Assembly: GCA_013398055.1 (NCBI GenBank)
Contig: VZRS01000480.1
Span: 62,001-126,000, forward strand
Direction: 5' to 3'
DNA length: 64,000 nucleotides
From: Ifrita kowaldi
Lineage: Eukaryota > Chordata > Aves > Passeriformes > Cinclosomatidae
Made by a program: the position numbers and the translations under genes. The notes beneath the pieces were generated by a model. The model did not search any database. It was not told the origin of the DNA and was given only the letters and a program-made list of their open reading frames with translations. How positions within the stretch are numbered: position 1 is the first letter of the stretch; each line of letters opens with the position of its first letter. This document shows positions 51,801 through 61,681 of the stretch, piece by piece.

Positions 51801-54004
51801 CACAGCCTGGTGAATACTTAATAGACAAATTGGTAAGTGAATTGGATAGATAGACATCCTCTTACTGACATCCAACAAAGCTTTAAAAACCTCCCTACTT
51901 TAGATGGTAATAAAAACATCAATGGAGATACACAGGCACTGCAAAACGTATCTAAAATAGGGTAGACTGGACTACCTCACTTTTCTAAGGAATCTGCATC
52001 CTCATATGCATATTTTACAGCTGTTTTGACAGCCAGTGCATAAACATACAGAATAAATACAGCGATCAGCTAAAGAGTATCTCTAGACATTGTCATTTTC
52101 ATTTAAGCTTGCTGATGATATACAAAATAATCACAGAAATATATTTAGTGCTAGTAATGCTTGTTGCTATGGTATATTCAAAGATTAAAAGCACAAATTC
52201 CCTCATGAGGGGAAAAGACTGTAATATGCAAATACTAAAGACAAGTGGGAAAAGCTCTCATTCTGTTTGCCAGTGAAAATGCTTCACCAGAAAGGTGTTG
52301 TCTTCAGATGCCTGATTGCACATACAGAGGGAACTCCAGGGGCTGTGTTGTCTCTAGAACTCAGTCCTAGATGGTTTATGCTCATTGTCACCTTCCAAAT
52401 GTTACTGCAAGGCTTCATTTTATGAATTACCTCGTTTTATCAAGAATGCTCAGAATTTCTTACTTGTATTGCTAACCTGCTACTAATGAACACACTACTA
52501 CAAAAGATTCCGATACTTCCAATTTATATCTCAGGTATAAACAATTACTCCCTAAAAATGTGTGTATTTATTTAATGCTGAAAGGATTTTCTATGAAGTT
52601 GGGACTCTGAGGAGCACAGTCATGGCAGCAAAGAGCAGAGCAGAAAAAAACCAGGATGTATATACGTATTTTTCATCTTTTTGATTGTAAGGAAGCAAAC
52701 TGTTTGAGAAGGCTTCCATAACAAAGTAAGAAAAGGTGCATGGGATCCCAAGATCCCACATTTGTTCTGATCAGATAGTGTTGTTTCAAATGTTGGCACA
52801 TAAGAGCACGAATTTGTGTGTAACAGCCAGGAGATCTGGGGATACTGTTCTGTCTCCAAAACATTATTAACATTACCTTACTATAAGAAGTCCAGCTACG
52901 TTTTCCCACTTACAACAAATGTCTGCTAAAAAAAAAAGGCCAAATATATTCATACTAGGCTCGAAATAGTTGAGAAATTCCGTAGAAATTGTACTAAATA
53001 ATTTGTTAATGCCCTACCAGCTTATTCTATAACATTTACCCCAACAATGCAAAGACAACATGGATTAAGTCTCCATATGAGCAAATGCACCTGTACAGGA
53101 GAGGGGAAAAATCTAGAGCTGCTTGGATGCCACTAAGAACATAAATCAGGCTTTCATGAATAATTTGACAAATCACCCTGACTTTTGGCTGGCTATGGGC
53201 ACACAGAGACATTCCTCTGCATTACAGGAGGTGCAGGTTGTTACTTGTTCTGTGGCAGATTTTCCTCTGTGTGTCCTTTCCTGTGGTTTGTCTTATTCCT
53301 CCTTGAGGGAAGCTGCTCTTCCCCATTTCCATGTGCTGATGGGGATAGGAATAGTCTGAAGCAGGAGTGCAGAGCAGGTCAAAGGTTCCTATGATCTTGT
53401 GCACCTGGGACAGCTCTTAAAAAGGAGTGTGAGCTCAGGAAGCAATTGCTTTTAAAAGTCATCTCCACCCTGAATGAAAAGATTTTAATTTCCATATTTT
53501 TAAAGCTTATTCCTGAGCTATTTATAAGAACTTGTTTTGCAATCCCAGTATTTTGTTAGCCATAATTACTCCAAAATGAGCATCATTGCCCTTTACGTGG
53601 GCTATATAATACACACAACAGAACATACTGAGCTACTTTTGCAGTGAGGCTGCACCAGGGGTGAAGCTGATGTGGTGTATGGAAATTGGAGATCACAAAA
53701 CTGGGATTTTGTTGCCTTTGGTCTTATTCCCAGCATAATGGCCTGGATTTTCAGTATATCCACTAATATTACCTACCAGACACAACATGAATAAGAGATC
53801 CAGTGGTGTTTTTTAAATTGCCATATAGTATTCATTAATCATTTAAAGAAAAAATTGTGATCTTCCTGTTTAATTTTGGTAGAGGATCGTGTGGTTGTGT
53901 CTTACTTTTATTTTTCAGAATATTTCATGTTCTATACTCTTATAAAGCACTTAAGCTCAGTGCTTATGATGAAAATACCTGTATATGAGACATATATGTT
54001 TTTA

Positions 54005-54148
54005 TCATAGAGGTCTTCAGGTGAGAAAAGACCCTTAAGATCAAGTCAAACTATTTACCCAGCACTGCCAGATCCACCACTAAACCATGCCCTTAAACCC
54101 CACATCTACACATCTTTTAAATAACTCCAGGATTGGTGACGCTACAAA
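54005..54148 (-). mobile_element. CR1 LINE 3'-end fragment
   Basis: The + strand reads the reverse complement of a CR1 tail: CATAGAGGTCTTCAGGTGAG, a GACCCTTAAGATCAAGTC block, CCCAGCACTGCCAGATCCAC, CACTAAACCATGCCCTTAA, then an ACATCTACACATCTTTTAAAT block and CTCCAGGATTGGTGAC. All these blocks occur in this order in the standard avian CR1 3' region. The element is on the minus strand with its 3' terminus near 54005 and is truncated at about 54148. Only noncoding tail or the very end of the second ORF could be present; no protein is encoded. Confidence 0.86.
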
Positions 54149-57100
54149 GCTTTTTAAAGCCAAAGAACATTTCTTGCCCATAAAATGAATAAGGAATATG
54201 ATTTAAATTTCACATATGGCTTTGGAAGTCTTAGCAGTACATTGAGAGGAGAGCAAAGTGTTTGTTTATCCACGGCATCAGCCTTGCCACACAACCTGCT
54301 CCAGCCTCAGGGCCACCTCCTGCCTGTGCTCCTTCCAGCCTTGGCCTTCCTAATGTCTGCACCTTGGAGCCAAGGAGAAAGTGATTGTTGCAGCAGCATT
54401 TCACCTATAACTCCACATTTGCATTTTTACAGCAGAAAACTGTCATTGATTTGCACTGATTAAATGAAAAGGGTTGAAGCCCAGTAAAGTTGTGGGAAAA
54501 AAAAATAAACTAAATAGTTGTGCAAGAATGAAGGTCAAGTGAGGAAGGATGGACAACTAGATTTTATTACCATTTTTTTTTAATTATTGTTATTATTTTT
54601 AAATATGTAGGACAGTCTTGGAAGTGTTCTGTGTGCATTGATCAGGGTGGCATCTGAACTGGGCAGTAACTGACAAGGCAAGAGAGAAGAAAAGGAGTTT
54701 GATGCAAGGTAACCCAATGCTCATGATTATCGCACATCGGGCAGGCTTGGAACATCCCCATTCCCTGGAACACCTGGCTATGGCCAGGAAGAGCACAGAG
54801 CACTACCCAGCCCTTTTGTCTGATTTGCTCTAGGAGTTTCTAGAGCTGCAGGTGAGAATTTTGCACTTATTTTGCCCATATTCAGCAGACAATTGATGTA
54901 CATATAAAATCATCTTCTGAAATGTGATTTTTAGATCTTAAGCATCTTGCTGTAATTACTGTAGAAGCTTCTGACAGAATGATTTTTTAAAAAAAGAATA
55001 GAACTACTGGATGCATTTGGGGGCACTAATATAATAGTATGAGGTTGATATTAAATGCACAAACATATTAGTAAACTGAAAGCTTTAATTCTTCAGTTGG
55101 ATAGCACAATCTGTTATCCTAAATTAAATTTCCAAAGGAGTATTTTTTTCAGATGTTACATACTTCATAGCTGACAGGGACACTATCTAATTAGCTATTT
55201 ATATGCAAGGCATACCAGGAGATAATTAGAAACATGGATTATGCAAAGGCAATCAGACTGGCAGAGGGCAAAGGAAGCTAACATATTAAATCAAATTTGT
55301 ATATATGCTTATATAGTTTATCATGTGTCATTTGGGTTGTATTACCTTAATGCTTCATTTAATATGTTGTTACACATATTACTGTAATCCACTAATTTGT
55401 AAATTAGACATATGCTCTCCTAAACCCAGTATCTATTGGCCCAATGAATCAGTTTAGCCTGGAGAAAAAGGCTTAATTAAGGCACATATGTATCCTGCCC
55501 CTTGGGAGATGCCCTGCACATCTCTATTTGCATTTGTCTCTGGTCACACGGGCTTTGCGGGTTCCTGCACATCTTGACTCCTACTCAATATTTGCATTGC
55601 CAAAGTGATGGTGAAATGAGGAGGATGGTTGTCTCTGGGCCAGGCAAAGAGAGGGGGAATGGGAAAATGTTCTTTTCTTGAGTCAGAAAGAGGAGAAAAA
55701 CAACGTCTGAGTTCAAGCAGGTGAGGAAAGATGTGTGTTTGCTGTATAAAGATGTTCACAGATACCTCCTATGACTAATGGGAGAGGGAAGTCCTAAATC
55801 GGCTGAATCCCTCTGTGAAGGTTTGAGATTTGGTCAGTTTTTACCCTGGACTGTAACAGAAAGTTTAAAAGGCTTGTTCAGCCAGGTGGTGACCAAATGA
55901 AGGACAAGTGGAAAGTCTTTCACATCTGCAAATAGATAAGTTTTCTCCACCTTGTGGCCACCTCAGTCGAACAAATGTTTTAAACAAAGGGTTGTTAGGC
56001 CTACAACAAATATGCATACACTGATGCAAATCAATAGAAGTTTTTCTAAACTTTTGAAAATTTGACAAATTTAACTGTTTCAGTTGGCAAGTCAACAGCA
56101 GAACCAGAAACAGCTGCTGAAATCTAGATGATGCTCCTACCGCTGGGTTAAAAGACTCTGTCTAATCTGCTTTTACTACCTTTATTAAACATTCAGAAGC
56201 TGTCTCTCCAGTTTATGGTGAAAGGAGGGTCAATTCTTTTAAGGTTTAATTGTAGGAAAAGCATGTAACAAAAGCAAAGGACAGCAAGAGATACAAGTAA
56301 TTGTGTCTACAGCACAGGGAGATTAGTGATTTTTTATCTGGGACGAAAGAAGAATCTGTATTGTTCTTTGTCCTGAATGACATTTAAGGTAAACAATGAA
56401 CGAAAATGCATTTTAGGTTGATTCAGTCTATTTCTTCAGAGGAATTCCTGCTGTTTCCTTTCATTTTCTTCTGATCATTTGGGGCTAAGCACTTAGGGGT
56501 TATTAGCACTGGGTCTTGGGTAGCTACCAGCAGATTTTTTGTCTCAGAAAGAGCTGATGTGATCACGGAGGAGTCTAGATATGGCTGACGTAATTGCATT
56601 TGAAAAACTCCTCAAATAAAATGTCTTCCTTCTTACATCTGAATGGTTCTAATCTATAGTGACTTCTGACTCTATGTAGATATGTGTGAATTTGGGTGAG
56701 GCACAGCAGAGATTCCCCTTTACAACTTGAAATTCCTCTGATAGTTCCTATCCTCCAGGAGATTTCTCATGGAAATTGGTGGCATGCTGCTTCTGACATA
56801 GTGAGCTTCCAAATCATCACAAACTCTCCTTTTATTCACACTCTAGTCCTAACTTAAATATTACTGGCATATGAACCTTGGCGTAGCTGAATACAGACTT
56901 CACCTCCTGGACTTTTGTATGCTTTTAATATTTATTCGTTGGTCTGTCCTAGAAGAATATTTGTCATCTTAACTGGATTTCTGGATGGCAATCAATGGAT
57001 CATTAGTTTTAATGATAATATATCGATGTCATGCTGGTACAATTTATATCTAATGAAATTAATGTCAGTGATATACAGTACTGCCATCACTAAATTCTTC

Positions 57101-59554
57101 ATGATAACTATAAATACTGAAACCTGTTTTCTTTACGTTATTTACAGATTGATTTATCTAGTACAGTCCAATCAAACAGGCACCATTTTAAAAGTGATTT
57201 CATGTTAATGTTGGATGAGGTGCAGCTGTTCTGACCCATCCAGCTCTGAGATAAGAACACCTGACATAGCAAGGAATATATAGATGATGTGTTGTGGATA
57301 AAGGACTGGACTGGGAATCAGGAAATTGAGTTTTGTTCCTGATGCTGATACTGCATTGTAGATTATCTTTTTCAAAATAAATTGCATCTCAGCATCTTTA
57401 TTTGTCTAGTTGTTTTCTTCGTGAAATGGCTGGATATAAGCAAGAAAGCTGCTTTATAATATATATTTGTTGTTAATAATGATGTGTTTCCTGTCAAGCC
57501 TGTTTGACTGGATCAGGCCTAGGGACATCAGTAACTTCTGAGGTAAAGCCATAGACATGGAGCTGCCTGAATGTCTAATGATTGCCCTCAGCTTATACAT
57601 CCTGAAATTAAACTATCCCAACCAATTTCCCTTCTGCACATGACACCACGAGCAAATGTCGAAACAAATTGTTTAAGTTGATAGCCACTGACAGATAAAG
57701 CAAAACTGATTAAGGGTATAATAAGTACAATTTATATTACTGCCTCACAGATGGGCTACATTTATTTGATTGCTTAATAATAATATCAAGATTAATAGTT
57801 TGCATGAAAGGAAAGTAACCAGTATTTTACTGTTTTAAGAAAGTATTTCTGAATCCATTCTTTGCCTACCTGCAGCACCACTTGCACTGACACCAGAGTG
57901 TAACCCTTGTGCAACAACAAAATTCAAAGTTTTCTTTTTGCAGGTAAAGAAAATGGTCATTTTGAAACCTGATTTACTACAGAATCCCATGGCATCTAGT
58001 CTAAACACAGCTTCTTTGTAATTGATTATTTACTTGCTTTTGAATTTTCTTGCTCATAGTTTTTTGCTCCTGAAGGCTAAACAATTTTCATATGCTCTGT
58101 AAGAGTAGTTTTATGTCCTCCATTAATGAAATCTTCACTCAGATAGCTCCAAATATCCAAATCACTTTGGCATCTACAAATATGGAACAAGGTGTAATTG
58201 TAGTCATGTTTATTTCCTGAGTCTTCCTGGGATAAGTTTGCAGGTTTCCTTTGCTGAGGAATGCTCTCAATAAATATTTTTTTGTTTGTTTTCTTTGCAG
58301 TACATGAAGTTATTGGAAACATCTCCAGCTTTGCCTTTTGAAATTTCACAAAAGATTCAGGCATAGTGACTGTGAAAAAAGTTGATGTACAAAGAGTCTG
58401 TGACTCCACTTGCTCCTTATCCCACTGTATGAGAAACCCCATCCCTGCTCCTCATCTGGGACCAGTTCCAAGTCTGCTGATACTGGAAATGTGTCTTGTT
58501 CTGAACTTCTTGTTGCTTGGGACCAGCATTTGTCTGGCAATGGTGTTACTACAGACCAAATCAGGAAAAGCAGGTGAGAACCACGACACTCATTTCTGTT
58601 ATATGCTTTATTCCTTCATTTCTATCTACAAAATATCCTCTCTATTTCATCACATTCATCATGTGTAGATGTACTCTGTTATGGTCAATAATCTAGTACT
58701 TCAGACACCTGATTATTGTGAGCAAGGAGAGTTGGCATTTCTTGTTGGCAAATGGAATTCCTGCTGTTTTCTTCCTCTTCTGCTTAGGTGAAATATTACA
58801 GCTTCATAGATGGTAAATTAAATGTCAAATATAATTTGGCATCTAAGCCATGAAGTCTATTTCTGTCCTAAGAGAAAACCTTCATGTACTGATGATAAAT
58901 CACATTTTAGGGTGTCACTACTAATGGTTCAGCATAACTTCTTTATGAAAGTTTAAGATTTTTATAAGTGCTTTAAAAAGAAACGTCTTTTTATACAGCT
59001 AGTCAAGTCCAGGAGCATCTTTAATTAGCTCCTAGTCTTTTTTTTTTCTTTATGTATCTTTTCATGTAGTCATGTAAACATGCATCTAGTTTAGATGACT
59101 GAAGTGTGAAGTGCTTGGTTGCTAATGTTTTTGATCACAACATCACCATGGGAAAAACCCACCATTCCTTCTTAAAAACAGAGCACAAACAAGGTACAAC
59201 AGGAGAGTGACAATTTGTGTAAGATGATCCCAGAATTCTCTACCTGAATCCGACTATATAGGAAGAATAAAGCCTAACCAGAATGGATTTTCGACATCAC
59301 AAAGCGGATTTCAACTTTTTGCTGGCGTGGCTTCCATAGAGCTGTTAGTTATGCAACTTCAGGCACTGCCTCACATCCTTGTGCACATGTGCAAAGGAAC
59401 ACATTAAAATGCCCAAAAAATGGTTATTAAGTTGTTGAGGGAAAAAAACCACGACACCTAAACCAAAAACCTTGGTGTCATAACAACACTTATAAAGCAT
59501 AAAGAATATTCACAACAAAAGAGGTGTCCTTCTTGTGGAAGTTATAATTGACAC
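54149..59554. other. Noncoding DNA, no gene recognised
   Basis: AT-rich sequence with no supported gene. A strong splice-acceptor-like stretch ends in CAG near 58300. The open frame 58366-58668 (+) starts about 60 bases further on, carries a hydrophobic segment near residues 35-60, but has no recognisable family signature and no donor or partner exon I can confirm. Segments 55170-55535 (with an octamer ATTTGCAT at 55526) and 57640-57800 are rich in homeodomain-type TAAT motifs. Confidence 0.5.
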
Positions 59555-59614
59555 ACAGTTGGACTTTATGGTCTTAAAGTTCTTTTTTAGTCTAAGTGAT
59601 TCTATGATTCTTTG
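59555..59614 (+). mobile_element. CR1 LINE 3' terminus
   Basis: On the + strand the sequence runs GTTGGACTTTATGGTCTTAA, a decayed AGTTC...TTAGTCTAAG block, then GATTCTATGATTC. It matches the last ~60 bases of avian CR1, which ends in short ATTCTATG repeats rather than poly(A). It is a severely 5'-truncated insertion or the only recognisable part of an older copy; sequence immediately upstream is too diverged to assign. Confidence 0.76.
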
Positions 59615-60759
59615 TCATAATGGTTGCAAATCAAGCACACAGTCATCTGATGATTAATTCACCCACAACTACATTTGCTGTAACAGCAAAAGAAGTGCTG
59701 AACATTATGTTTGACCATGCAGAAAAATGTCAGTCAGTGTCTGAATCAACAAGGACATTTGGAATTGCCATAAACTGCACAGCCAATCAAAGTCATTGTG
59801 TCTGGGTGGATCACAGCAGACTTGAGTCACAGAGGACTCAGTAATGTGCAGAAATCCTGAGCTATCTAATCAGTCGCAGAAATGATTTTTCTTTAGCCAG
59901 TGTTTATTTTGTCATTGTTTTCTCAGCCTCTTTAAGTACATGTCAGCATTGACCATTAGAGAGATAAAAGAGCCTGAACAGATCAGTAGCGGGCTGGAAT
60001 GCTGTCTTCAGTCTTTCAAAAGAGAGAGATTAAACCTCTCTGCCTGCTCATTCATGTGGTAAAGATGATGAAGAAGGAAAGCAGAAAGTTTTATATAAAA
60101 TTGATAGTATTTCCAGAACAGAAAAACATGGGAGTTAATGCATTGGATCAGTGCAGTGTCTATGTAGCCCATATCTGTCACAGAAGGGGTTTATACCACA
60201 GGCTTCACAGGCAAACACAAATGAAAGGCAATTACAGTCTAAGGAACTCTAGGGGGAAAGTTTTTCCCATCTTCCAAGACAGGAAAAATCTCTAAACTTT
60301 CTCCGAAGCACAGAAGTTTATATGCCTTCTAGAGTATTTAAGGGATGAGGTTTTTGGCTTGAATTTATAATCAGAACACTAGATATTACTGATATTCTTG
60401 CAAATGTCTAATCTCTGTAACTCCTCATTCACTTTTGGACTCATAGATGTACTGAGTCAAGAAATCCTCCGGTCTAACTTCGTTTTTTGCTATCAGTTTA
60501 GAGAATGACACTTGGTGCTGCTGGAAAGAGGAATGTGAGCTCATCAGCTTTGTTCCTCCTCTGCAAAATGGGATCAGTACCTCAGTCACTGTAATAGTGT
60601 CCCTCAGAATATCCATGTCCTCCATACATCAGCCACATCGATTCCTAGGCTGTGGATCCACCCAGAGGCAGAGGGAAGCAAAGTGGCATTCCTGAATTTG
60701 CACCTGGGTCAGTGGCAGCACAAGGGATGCTGCCCTGCTCTCATAGGCCAACAAGCTGC
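59615..60759. other. Noncoding DNA, no gene recognised
   Basis: Frames at 59620-59844 and 59999-60295 (+) lack recognisable domains. GC content rises toward the right end (60600-60759) as the neighbouring CpG-rich element is approached, but this part lies outside the element's left target-site copy. Confidence 0.5.
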
Positions 60760-60764
60760 CCATT
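60760..60764. repeat. Target-site duplication, left copy (CCATT)
   Basis: CCATT directly precedes TGTTGGGG (the complement of the element's terminal CCCCAACA) and is repeated directly after the other end at 61677-61681. Confidence 0.66.
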
Positions 60765-60999
60765 TGTTGGGGTTTAGGAGTTCTTTGGGGGGAGGAGGGG
60801 GTGGAAATCATTGCCACTGCCAGGAGCCAGCCCACTCCTGCTTCTTCTGTGGTGGGTGAGCCTCTGCTCGTGGGAGCAACCACTGAACTGGGACCTCATT
60901 AACACCCTAGCTCACTAAAAGAAGGACTTTCACCATCTGCTCGGGTGCCTCAGGGGAAAAGCCCGAGACCCTCCAGCCCCCTCCCCCTCCAAGGGAGCC

Positions 61000-61500
61000 T
61001 CTCCCTGCCGTGTTCAGGAGCCAGGCGGCCGTTCCCCAGCCCGGCCATTTCTTTGCCACTGCTCCGGGCTTTTTGCTGCACTGTAACTCGCACCTGCCGG
61101 GGCGCCCGCGGTTCCAGCTACAGCCACGGAGTTTCTGATACATCTCATCTACCGCTCCGAGACTTTGCTCATCCCTACCCTCCCGGCTTGCTCCTCCGAG
61201 GTTCGTGCTACAGCTCCTTTTGCTATGCAGAGGGGGCACGGGGATCGGCTGCTCCTGGGGCTTTGTAAAGGAAGCCCCTTCCCCGTCCCACCCGCGGCTG
61301 CGCCGCCATTACCGCGTGAGGGAGACGGCTGCGGTTCGCGCCACAGCGCCCCCTGCAGGCGCGGGAATGGCCGCAGCCGCCGTGCCCGGCCCGGAGCCAG
61401 CGGCGCCCCTGGCGGCCGCGAGCGGAACTGCGGCAGCGGGGAGCGGGCTCCCGCCGCTCCTGCCTGGGTGGTTCGCTGTCCTGCCGCCGCTGGTGTTTGG
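61000..61500. promoter_or_regulatory. CpG-island-like block inside the LTR
   Basis: CpG dinucleotides, rare elsewhere in the window, are dense here, and G+C rises sharply (runs such as GCGGCCGC at 61412-61419). In isolation it would be annotated as a TATA-less host promoter. Its position between LTR termini and target-site duplications argues that it is the retroelement's own promoter or U3/R region. Start-codon contexts are good on both strands: + ATG at 61367 (frame runs to 61576, 69 codons, Ala/Pro-rich, crossing into the shared LTR segment) and - ATG at 61309 (28 codons). Neither peptide is recognised. Confidence 0.6.
61346..61359 (-). promoter_or_regulatory. CTCF-type core motif
   Basis: Read on the minus strand, CCTGCAGGGGGCGC fits the vertebrate CTCF core consensus (CC-N-S-Y-AG-R-K-GGC-R-S) at every informative position. 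A second, imperfect version lies at 61403-61415 (one base short in the G run). Whether it is bound would depend on methylation of this CpG-rich DNA. Confidence 0.5.
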
Positions 61501-61676
61501 TTGCCTTGTTACACATACACACTGTAGAAAAGAACTGTTATTCCTTTTCCCATATCTTTTCCTGAAAGCCCCCTAATTTCAAAATTATAATAATTCAGAG
61601 GGAAGGGGGTCATATTTTCCATTCCAAGAGAGGCTCCTGCCTTCCTTAGCAGACACCTGTCTTTCAAACCAAGACA

Positions 61677-61681
61677 CCATT
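61677..61681. repeat. Target-site duplication, right copy (CCATT)
   Basis: This is the right-hand copy flanking the element's TGTCTTGG end. A similar CCATTAC string also occurs inside the element (61306), but it is not next to a TG/CA terminus. Confidence 0.64.

Larger units (their letters stand above)
39091..54004. other. Noncoding DNA, no gene recognised
   Basis: No gene is supported. The largest frames, 39097-39522 (+, 141 codons), 40089-40496 (-, 135), 44084-44527 (-, 147), 47450-47854 (-, 134) and 51234-51692 (-, 152), show no domain or motif I recognise. Small repeats include (GCT)n at 40806-40822 and a 16-base palindrome at 48825-48840. Segments 42840-43220 and 47700-47930 are dense in TAAT/ATTA and octamer motifs and are the best candidates here for conserved noncoding elements; this is inference from motif density only. 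Confidence 0.5.
60765..61676 (-). mobile_element. 912-bp CpG-rich LTR-like element (probable solo LTR)
   Basis: On the minus strand the unit starts TGTCTTGG (61676) and ends CCCCAACA (60765), giving TGT...ACA termini, with the 5-bp duplication CCATT on each side (+ strand). Its first ~148 bp match the solo LTR at 38616. Its middle, about 61000-61500, is the only CpG-dense sequence in the window, with GC boxes, an uninterrupted CTCF-type motif and short ATG frames on both strands; I see no TATA box. A possible splice donor on the minus strand (CAG|GTGCGA) lies at 61094/61093. The size and class suggest an ERVL-type avian LTR; the family assignment is inference. The alternative is that a short LTR fragment sits beside a genuine host CpG-island promoter, in which case the CCATT flanks would be coincidental. 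Confidence 0.66.

Noticed and set aside
58280..58668. Acceptor-like tract followed by a 100-codon + frame with a hydrophobic segment, possible membrane-protein exon
   Set aside because: No donor, partner exon or recognisable family, and overlapping minus frames of similar length exist at 58077-58540.
60907..61239. 110-codon minus-strand frame in the CpG-rich block
   Set aside because: No recognisable family; explained by GC-rich composition within the LTR.
61306..61312. CCATTAC inside the CpG-rich block matching the right flank of the LTR, suggesting a shorter 364-bp insertion
   Set aside because: The base next to it would not give a CA terminus, whereas the CCATT at 60760 is followed directly by TG, giving proper LTR ends.
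61205..61576. 123-codon + strand frame rich in Ala/Pro, possible first exon of a host gene
   Set aside because: It lies inside the element bounded by TGT/ACA ends and CCATT duplications, its C-terminal part is antisense LTR shared with 38.6 kb, and a minus-strand frame overlaps it. GC-rich DNA yields open frames on all strands.
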